Source of the DNA: Phoronis australis
Taxonomy: Eukaryota; Phoronida; Phoronidae
Direction of reading: 5' to 3'
DNA length: 20,664 bases
Assembly: GCA_002633005.1 (NCBI GenBank)
Contig: NMRA01000088.1
Location: 2,859 to 23,522, forward strand
Of this stretch, positions 1 through 8,200 are shown one piece after another. A program made the position numbers and the translations under genes. Numbering within the stretch: the stretch's first letter is position 1; each line of letters starts with the position of its first letter. The notes beneath the pieces are model-generated. The model was not told the DNA's origin and ran no database searches. It saw only the letters and a list, made by a program, of their open reading frames with translations.

Positions 1-415
1 GAGGTGTAGACGCCAGCGCGGTTCCTAAAGTTTGCGAACATGAGAAGAAAAGAAAGTGACAAAGTGTTCAAGTATTACATTTTGAAGTTAATCGATGACC
101 CGTTACAATAATTTGTTACTGGTATCATAATTCACATTGCTAAACCGCGGTCTCTGAGGCCGTCGTTGCACTCAATGTTATCATCGATCTTAATCTAAAA
201 GGTCGGGGATTCGCGTTTCCTATTAGCACAGGGCGGTAATCACCAATCGTCAAAAGTAGGGGATGGGCGGTTAACCGAGCAGTGGGCGGTTAATTGGAAA
301 TCTTCAAAAATAGCAGGGGGGCGGTTAACCGAGCAGTGGGCGGTTAAATCGAAATTCACCTAAAGTAGGGGGTGGGCGGTTAACTGAGCATGGGCGTTAA
401 CCCGAACGATTACGG
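1..415 (+). mobile_element. 3' end of a TA-flanked DNA transposon, cut by the window edge
   Basis: The sequence aligns at about 80% by eye, in reverse complement, with 19965 to about 20380, so it is one of two inverted copies of one element. It ends ...GATTACGG and is followed by TA, matching the CCGTA... termini next to TA of the other copies. Positions 225-405 hold a tandem series of GGGCGGTTAA-type subterminal repeats, probably transposase-binding sites (inference). An open frame enters from the left edge and stops with TGA at 57-59. The other copy has a stop at the same place, 356-358 bp from the tip. The TA target and terminal inverted repeat suggest a Tc1/mariner-like group, but the superfamily is not established. 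Confidence 0.7.
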
Positions 416-670
416 TATATATTTCAGTCAATGCATAGAAGTGCATTCCAGGTGAATTAGCTATAAAACTCTATCAGTTAATAAGGTTTGAGCTGTGACA
501 TGTATTTATTTGTATTTCAAACATATTTGTTATAAACTTTGTATTTCAAACATATTTGTTATTAACTCTGTATAAGAACATTAAATTCAGTTAAATAAAC
601 AAAGAAAATCCAGATTGTTCTTTTTCCATTTCTCGTTGACACGATGGAACTGGCAAAGCCAATCAAGTGC

Positions 671-815
671 AGCCTTTCAAAACATGAGAATTGTATCGTA
701 GCCCTTCAAAACATGAGAATCGTATCGTAGCCTTTCAAAACATGAGAATCGTATCGTAGCCCTTTAAAACATGAGAATCGTATCGTAGCCTTTCAAAACA
801 TGAGAATCGTATCGT
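671..815. repeat. 29-bp minisatellite, five copies
   Basis: Five head-to-tail copies of a 29-bp unit begin at 671, 700, 729, 758 and 787. The unit starts AGCCTTTCAAAACATGAGAA and ends TCGTATCGT. Copies differ by one or two bases (an extra C for T in copies 2 and 4, TTG for TCG in copy 1). Unit 2 has no equivalent array at the matching place, so the expansion is private to unit 1. Confidence 0.95.
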
Positions 816-1679
816 AAAACCAACCTGAGAATAAAGAAGACCTACAATTTTGAACAAAGAAAACTTGATCATGGTGAAAATCTGGGAACAAACAAGAAAA
901 TTTAATCATACAGAAATAAGAAACATCTGAAAGCTGTCTAAAAACATCTAATGTTGTTCTGTTAAGATAATTCTAAAAATCTGTGAAGTCCTTTCATGTT
1001 TCATTAAATTATTTTTACTATCAATTATTAACCCAAAAAGGCATTTTCCTAATTCCTCAATGATTAATAAATGGCTTAAAACATCAAACAGTAGTTTATA
1101 GTCATGTGACTGTGACTTTTTGTGTGAAAAGCATGGTGTTTGCTTCAAACAAGAATTTTTAATAAATCTGAATGGCAGGCTATTTCACATTTGACACATA
1201 CCATATGTTCTTAGTGTATAAACAATAGTCAAGAAACTGTCACAGGCTAGTGATTTACCCTCAAATAACGACATATTAGCCATTTTTGTCATTTTTTAAG
1301 CAATGTCAAAAATCTTCACATCTGATAGACATGTCTCCGTTGAACACATACCACGAGACTAAGTGAACAAAATTTTGAGTGAATCGACCAACGCACTGAC
1401 AGAAATTGATGTTCAAAACTGCTGGAAGCGTAGAAAACCAAAGGGCCTGACGAAGGCCGATAAATATCCGTCATGTAGTTGAAGTCAACTGAAGTCAGCC
1501 AAAACATCCCGCACATGAATGGCACATAAAAATTCTTTTAAAAAAATGTTAAAAGGTACATTATGTACAACGTGGAAAAATGGAAAAAACCATGTGATTG
1601 ACAATTGCCTTAAATAAAAAATTTCACCCTTTCTGACAAATTTCAGCATCCCAAATGGAAGCCAGGATCTTAATGTTAT

Positions 1680-2185
1680 TGGCAAAATTGCGTATTCAGT
1701 CAAATATCTACAAAACAAAACTTTAACATAGTAAAACTATAAATTTTCCGGAATAAGTAAGCCTGAAGAATTACTTTTTATCTAACCGTTATTAATTGCG
1801 TCACATAACCATGTTTTTCAAGTAAAATTTACCAACAAAGAAACGGACATTGACAGCAAAACAACTGCATCAATAACACGATCAAATTTTACTTTAAGTA
1901 AAGGATCACGATATGATCTCAAAAAATGATGTAACAATTTTTAAAATATTCCATTTTCGTTTTATGCAACTTCTGTAGTTTTTCATGAAAAACATGAAAT
2001 TCCTACAATTTAATACTCCCCGTGCAAAAGTAGAACATTTTAAAAATGAGTTTTAATAACATTTTGGAAAGCAATGCATAAAATATGGCATCTGAAAATT
2101 TTCATAAGAATCCGATCGACCATCTGAGATATGGCGTTCCAAAGTTAGTTGAACATCTTTCTATAGCCTGCATAACCTTAAAGCG
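1680..2185. repeat. Possible dispersed repeat inserted in unit 1
   Basis: Unit 1 and unit 2 align on the left (CCCAAATGGAAGCCAGGATCT at 1650-1670 against 11934-11955) and again from about 2186, but unit 2 lacks this roughly 500-bp stretch. Its right part (about 1975-2150) resembles 9935-10115 in intron 5: a TTTTTCATGAAA start, a CATTTTGGAAA-like core and an AATCCGA...GAGATAT-like end. I infer two old copies of one dispersed element. Ends and target duplication are not resolved. Confidence 0.35.
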
Positions 2186-3171
2186 AGGAACTGTAATGCT
2201 GGTAATCCTTTATTTTATTCTAGCAGATTTTAACCCTTAAAACAACTTTAACACAAAGAAAAGCAATACCACTACCGCATTAATAAAAATGTTACAGGCT
2301 TTTAGCTACATATAAATAACTGAAGTCGAAAATGCACATTGTCTGAAAAAAGGACCGCTACGGCAGATCGTGAACTATTTTATGAAGTCTGCCATCACAG
2401 CATAACATACCTAGTTTAATACGATTTTTTGAGTTAGGAAGACTTTTTGAAAGAGATGTTTGCAAATAATTTTAAGATTTTAACATTGAAAATATGCAAT
2501 TTAAGTGCATTAATAGAATTAAAAATATTTTAGCCACAGCTGATCATTTTGGTTACTTAAAACATATGAAAAAACAACTTTATCAATTTTTGAAATTCAA
2601 CAAATTTGACCAATATAAGTTGCCGACCAACACGTGCATAGAGAATACAAGTACCAAAACAAGCTGTATTAGCTAAATCCTAAATACATTAAATGTTTAC
2701 TAAATGTGAATTTACATTTTCATCACAGCCATTTACTTGCTTTCTTTAGCCTTTCAAAAGAAATACCACCAATTATCCACTGAGAACTTGAAGAACAATA
2801 CCATCCGCCATACAAAAAGTAGGTCAAATTGATGACCTATATAACACAAACCAGAGACTGATCAGATTGCCTTGTGAAAACTGTCAATACTGAGCTAACC
2901 TTGTTCCCACTAAAAGTGATGGAAGTTGGCAAATGGACACTGGACTGGCTCTTGTTGGACATACCATGGTGACAGGCCATGTCTAAAGGCCAAAAGAAAA
3001 AAAAGAAGGCACTTCTTCATGGCATATAGCAGAAAGAGGTCAAACCAATCATCAAGCTAAGGTAATCTACCAGTAACTAATTCCATGGGATGGTGTGAAA
3101 AGCAAACTGAGGAAATTAATGTTCTACAGATTAACAACAAAACATATTGCAGCAACAGAAGTGTCATTCAC

Positions 3172-3327
3172 AAAAACCCGTTTTTGTCTGGGATACAGTT
3201 AGCGCTTTTGTGATATAGTCCCGTAACATGAGCATGGGGCCGAGCAACTTAGTAATAGTATGCATAAGTACATGACAGGACTATATCACAAAAGTGCTAA
3301 CTGTATCCTAGAGAAAAACGGGTTTTT
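3172..3327. mobile_element. 156-bp MITE with 50-bp terminal inverted repeats
   Basis: The left arm (3172-3221) begins AAAAACCCGTTTTTGTCTGG and the right arm (3278-3327) is its reverse complement with about 3 mismatches in 50. A 56-bp spacer lies between. It encodes nothing. Unit 2 keeps only an eroded left arm (about 13388-13427), so the element predates the duplication and was later deleted in unit 2. Confidence 0.85.
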
Positions 3328-3514
3328 TTCTGACTGCTGCCATATACGACAGACCGAACGAACTCCAGCAATTGTTTCTGCATCAGAATTTACATCGCAT
3401 TATATGGTGTATTGTTGCTTATAAGTCAGCAATTTTGACTTCACCTACTTAAAGTAATGCTTGATGTATCAGAATATCGCCTGAATCTTAACTAAGTCTG
3501 GCATATAATGATGA

Positions 3515-3524
3515 CCATATATGG
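3515..3524 (+). promoter_or_regulatory. Distal CArG box (SRF site) upstream of actin gene 1
   Basis: CCATATATGG is a perfect palindromic CArG box, CC(A/T)6GG, the serum response factor site known from muscle actin promoters. The aligned site in unit 2 (13633-13642, CCAGAAATGG) has a G inside the A/T core and is degenerate. Confidence 0.6.
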
Positions 3525-3811
3525 AATTGAAATAGGGGATTAAGCCAATATTGGTAATTATTTTTGTGAAAACAATCGGTAAAAGAATCAAAAAAGTTTA
3601 CAAGCCAACCACATAAATGTTCTGCTGTTTTTAAGTTAAAAAACTACATCAAACAGCGAATGACGGGGCAGAAATCACAAACACAAAATATTGTCACAGT
3701 TACCCAAAATTTGTTTGAATGCCAACCAATAAATGTGTGGTTCCAAATGTACTAGAAAGAGTTGGCTAGCTATTAACAAATCCTAGGCATTGTCACTGTT
3801 AGTGTTGTGGT

Positions 3812-3821
3812 CCTTATAGGG
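3812..3821 (+). promoter_or_regulatory. CArG-like element, imperfect
   Basis: CCTTATAGGG is one base off the CArG consensus (G in the A/T core) and lies 37 bp upstream of the proximal CArG box. The aligned stretch in unit 2 (TTCTTACAGGG) is further from consensus. It may be a weak second SRF half of the promoter. Confidence 0.35.
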
Positions 3822-3848
3822 AATGACTCAGGGAATGATCCAATATGA

Positions 3849-3858
3849 CCATATAAGG
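3849..3858 (+). promoter_or_regulatory. Proximal CArG/TATA box, likely core promoter of actin gene 1
   Basis: CCATATAAGG is a perfect CArG box that also contains TATAA (3852-3856). It is conserved as CCATTTAAGG at 13973-13982 in unit 2. It lies about 100 bp upstream of a strong splice donor, so transcription probably starts near 3880 and gives a short noncoding first exon, the usual arrangement in muscle-type actin genes. The start site itself is inferred. Confidence 0.6.
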
Positions 3859-3955
3859 AGTGAACACAGTGCCAAGGAGACTTCATGCAAACTGGGCTGT
3901 GTTCTGTAGACAAATCAAGTTTCTTGTGAGAAAAGCAACATCGTGTGAATTAAAG

Positions 3956-5136
3956 GTAAGTATTTCGCAACTATAACCTGAAACTATACAAGCCTGGGCT
4001 AGCGAAATGGCTACTGCTGAAATGATTGGCTGTCTGGGCTTGAATGTTGCATTACAGGAACAAAATCCACATTTTACGTACTAGAAATGGAGATTTATTG
4101 ACACATGGTGTGTACTACTACATCTACCCTTGGTTCTTGGGGACAGCACTGTAGTTCAGCATGCGTAAATCTGATCCAATAGGTCGGCATTACTTCATTT
4201 CACAGAACTGGATGAGAAAGTCGTTTTTAATATCTGCTAGTCAATAGATAAAACTGGGTTTGGCATCCATTAAGTATCCACAACACAACAGTGGTAATTT
4301 GATGCCATGTTGAATGCAAATAATTTCTAAAAAATGCAGTGAAATGGTATTGTTTTAGGCCTCCATCCAAATTTATCTAAGTCAAAGAAGTAAAATATAG
4401 GTGGCGCTGAACATTGTCCACCTGTTAAGCACCCTATCATCATACAGTGATATAGCAAATAGTGTTTCTTCGGTGTTAATCGATCAAAAAAGAAAAATGA
4501 ATTAAGTTCATAAAATTGGATTCATGATATTTTGTACTGTGGTAGGGCTCTATTACATGTATCAAAATCATCAGCAACCCAAGAAAATGACTCAGACTTT
4601 GTTGGGATAGGCCAAATCTAAAACACCAAGCAATGATTTAAAAAATGGTGCGTGTATAAATTGCCTGTGATTCGAGTTTCCGGCTCGGTCAGCAGCAATT
4701 CAATGTCGGATGAGAGTGGTGATGTTTAATCTTCAAAGTACTTTGGCTATGAATTCAACATTCACAGCTGGGCAGCCCCTTTAAGTCATAGCCTCTTTAA
4801 GTCGCCGTGCACTATTCCGAGATCCCTCAACTAAAATTTCGTTAGGTGGAAGGGAATATGCAGCATTACATAACTGCTTGACTTCTTAGCAGGCACTATT
4901 TGCTGACATGCGGGCCATTATATTGAATATTCATGACATTCTAAAGAATATTCCTGACTTTATTTTTTCAAAAGGCAGCATCGAACCAGGAAGTGATCTT
5001 CAACGTGTTTGGTATTCTCATGACACAGGATAAGTTTCGAAATCTAATTATGTTTGTAAGTCTTACATATTCAATGAAATTGAAGCTTCGTGTCAAAATG
5101 TTAATAAGAAATTCTTGCTGTTCATTCGAATTACAG
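3956..5136 (+). other. Probable 5'-UTR intron of actin gene 1
   Basis: The donor AAAG|GTAAGTATTT at 3956 is close to the metazoan consensus. The acceptor TTACAG at 5131-5136 leaves 31 nt of leader before the ATG at 5168. The acceptor is preserved in unit 2 (ACACAG ending 15299), while the donor there is weakened. A shorter alternative donor, GTAAGT at 5056, is also shared with unit 2 (15144). An intron between promoter and coding start is usual for actin genes. The exact exon is an inference from splice signals. Confidence 0.5.
4925..4953 (+). promoter_or_regulatory. Conserved paired GAATATTC motif in the 5'-UTR intron
   Basis: Two GAATATTC palindromes start 21 bp apart, at 4925 and 4946. 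The same pair with the same spacing occurs in unit 2 at 14996 and 15017, inside a well-conserved patch starting GGGCCATTATAT. The motif resembles inverted heat-shock-element half-sites (GAA..TTC), but the number and phasing of half-sites do not make a full element. A regulatory role is inferred only from conservation. Confidence 0.35.
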
Positions 5137-5167
5137 TAACTTAATTTCTGACCAAGATAAAAACAAA

Positions 5168-5299
5168 ATGGAGTCCGATGATGATGATATCCCAGCAGTC
5201 GTTATAGACAATGGATCAGGGGTATTCAAGGCAGGATTTGGAGGAGACGAAGCTCCAAGGGTGGTCTTTCCGTCAATTGTGGGACGACAGAGACACCAA
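5168..5299 (+). CDS. Actin gene 1, coding exon 1
   Basis: It encodes residues 1-44, from MESDDDD through the DNGSG nucleotide loop to RQRHQ, which is the Arg39-Gln41 region of actin. The exon ends CACCAA|GTGAGT in phase 0, at the 41/42 intron position. The ATG follows AACAAA, a reasonable eukaryotic start context. Confidence 0.92.
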
Positions 5300-8200
5300 G
5301 TGAGTTTTCAAATTAATATATTAATTTTTAATTGGAAAAAGGATACAAATTCCAATTAGTCTGCTTACTTTGAACATCGAACACATGTATTTGTTTGAAA
5401 GATAATACTACCCTTATGTAATTGCTTATACTACCCTTAAGTTATTTTCTGAAACGGTTTCCCAACAGAAAATGTGAGTTCTTGATTTTTCAGACATGTG
5501 TGTTCAACACACGAAAATTAATTTTTGAGCAGATGAAAAGAAAATAAAGATGATGGCATTAAATTAGATGAGGTATATAAATAATATAAAAACCAGGAGT
5601 TATTATTACAAATGTTAATGTGCACATATTCAAGGTGTCACCCCCTCGTCAGTGTTTGGCAAAAGATGTCCATCACACCATCCTCCTAACTCATTTTATA
5701 ATAAAAACATGGACCGATCAGGAGAGCAATATCAGGTTACTGAGAGAGAGCAATGTTGTTCTCTTGAGATCCATATAGTTTGATATGACTGAAGGATTGG
5801 TCTAACAAAATATGTTTTGTTATATGACCAAATTCTTCTTTGTTCTTGCATGCCTTGATGTGGTGCTGCTTGCTTTGTTTCCTCTTTTAAGAGCTTATGC
5901 TTTCTGTAGCTTGTCGTTGGTCAATCCGCCTGCGGTATGGGTAGTTTGAATAAAAAGTGATATTGCCTACCCTTGCCACATCATAGCAGAATAGAAGTCA
6001 TCATTTCAGCCAATCATACAGAAGAAGTATCAATACCGTAGTTGAAAAATAACGCATCTTACGCACCAAAACACTCAGTTTTTGCTCAGTCAACCACAAA
6101 TCTGAAATTTCTGTTTAAAGCAAGTACTAACTGGCACCGGAGACAAAGACAATTACATTGGCGAGGAGGCGCAGTTCAAACGCGACATCCTTAGACTACA
6201 TTATCCTATGGAACATGGAATCGTCACCAACTGGGATGACATGGAAAAAGTCTGGCAACACGGCTATAACCAGCTGCGTGTCACTCCTGAGGAACAGCCC
6301 GTCCTATTGACTGAGGCCACCCTTAACCCCATGGCCAACAGAGAGAAGACAACTCAAATTATGTTCGAAAAGTTCAACACTCCTGCTTTCTATCTTGCCA
6401 AGCAAGCTGTAATGTCTCTGTATGCATCTGGGCGGGGCTCCGCAATCATGCTTGAATCTGGCGACGGTGTTTCACACGTGGTACCCCTTTACGAAGGTAA
6501 GTGCCCCTTGTTGTACTGATTTTGTAGCTTTCTTAGGAATAGAGGATGACATTATTTTATGTATCTGGGATTTTTAAAGCCACAACACTTGGGAAAGTGT
6601 AGCAGGAACACTGTATTCTGACAGGAAACCATTTACAACCTTGGAAAGAGACACTTTAGCAGTTATAGTAAGACTCCCATAAATCGGATCAGGGACTCAT
6701 CTGGCAGCTGTCATTGGGATAACCACTTATAAAAATGACAGCTTGGAAGGCATATGGCTAATAGAAAAAAAACTCTTTCAAGACAACATGCGTAAACGAT
6801 GGCTTAACAAAGAATTTTAACATTTCCCATTGATAAATTTTATTGAAACCTACATCTCATTGTTTTGGTTTGAAAGATATTTTGACATGAATTGTGATCA
6901 CAGACTATAACCATCTATTTTTACCATGAATATCACACTGATGATTGGCAAATGCTGGCAGCCATGTTTTTTTGGGAAATACCTTCCTGTTTTGTGATGT
7001 CAGAGTGATCTCATATGGAATCCCCACATATGACGAGTGCCTATCTCGTGACTTTGGACCCCCACTTTACAAATCCTAATTAGTCCCTGAGTCAGATTCA
7101 ACTGGACTGAGATTTTATCTTGACTTGGGCATGTCCGACTTATGCGAGATTTACAGAAAATAAGTTGCCTATTGGATAATTGATGGTTTGAAAATTGGTA
7201 GACATCTTCCGGCCTTCTTTGCTTACAAAATAATTCCCCTTTTTTATTTTAGTACCTCATATTGTAAAGTGTCGAGAGTCTATTTCATACATGTGAAAAT
7301 TCCAGTAAAACTGCCAGTAACATGTCAACTGTTGGTGAGAGAAAAACAGCTCGGGCTGTGGACGTAGTTTTGCGTCATAGTGCTTAGGACAGAGCACCAA
7401 GTACCAAATACATTAGAATTATAGTTGCAGGATATCACAACCTCTTCCAAGGACTTGTGTGCAATAATGACTGGCAAAGCCCCACAAACCATAAATAACA
7501 CGTATTTCTTGTCACCAGGCTATGTCTCATGCCATGCCATCAATAGAATAGATCTGGGAGGAAGAGACATCACCTGTCACTTGATGAACATTCTGAATGA
7601 GCGAGGTCATACGTTCTCTACAACAGGTAAATATTTAACTGCCATCTTGTGGCATGACTACTGCTTTTCCTAAATAGAAACAACAGAAGTAGTGTAATTA
7701 TGTGTAATTGTTGTTACGAATTAGGATAGGCTTCTTTAAATGATTAGTGTTCACCAAAGCTACAAAATGACAAAAAATGTTGTCGTTGTCAGCCAGATAT
7801 TCACTGAAATGAAGGCTCTGGTGACTGTACCAATTGAATTCTCTTAAACTACTCTGCCATATATGGAATGGTGTTCAGCCTCGCCAGCACATTGTTAGAC
7901 AACAACTGCAGGTATTACAAGGTCGATTGAATGCTGATGCTGATCTCCATAAACCATTTTTCTAGTCAATAATAACCATTTACCACAAGCTGACCAGTAC
8001 GCATCGCCTCCAGCAACAAAATAAACATACTTTCTCATGAACACTTTGTGCAAAATCCAGTGTATTTCTTCTTGCAAATGTAACACTACAGGAGAAAGAG
8101 ACATAGTGTGCAAAATCCAGTGTATTTCTTCTTGCAAATGTAACACTGCAGGAGAAAGAGACATAGTCCGGGACATCAAAGAGAAACTGTGCTACGTTTC

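Larger units (their letters stand above)
418..3171. other. 5' flank of unit 1, no gene seen
   Basis: AT-rich sequence with no supportable gene. Short open frames on the minus strand at 948-1718 show no recognisable domain and are not matched by conserved frames in unit 2. It contains a 29-bp minisatellite (671-815), a block missing from unit 2 (about 1680-2185), and stretches that align with 11330-11460, 11885-11945, 12060-12200 and 12480-13380 of unit 2. The patchy alignment is what decaying noncoding flank would give. Confidence 0.6.

Noticed and set aside
948-1718. Three minus-strand open frames of 66-77 codons
   Set aside because: No recognisable domains, no counterpart frames in the duplicated flank at 11320-12200, AT-rich composition; chance frames.
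4925-4953. Heat shock element
   Set aside because: Only isolated GAA/TTC pairs without the continuous alternating 5-bp array; kept as a conserved motif of unknown factor.
8037-8091. ATG at 8037 as start of a separate protein
   Set aside because: The frame upstream of 8092 is intron sequence; the actin homology starts only at the splice acceptor.
7895-8179. 94-codon minus-strand frame opposite exon 4 (also 18381-18665)
   Set aside because: It is the antisense of the 60-bp tandem duplication and exon 4, which explains its internal repetition.
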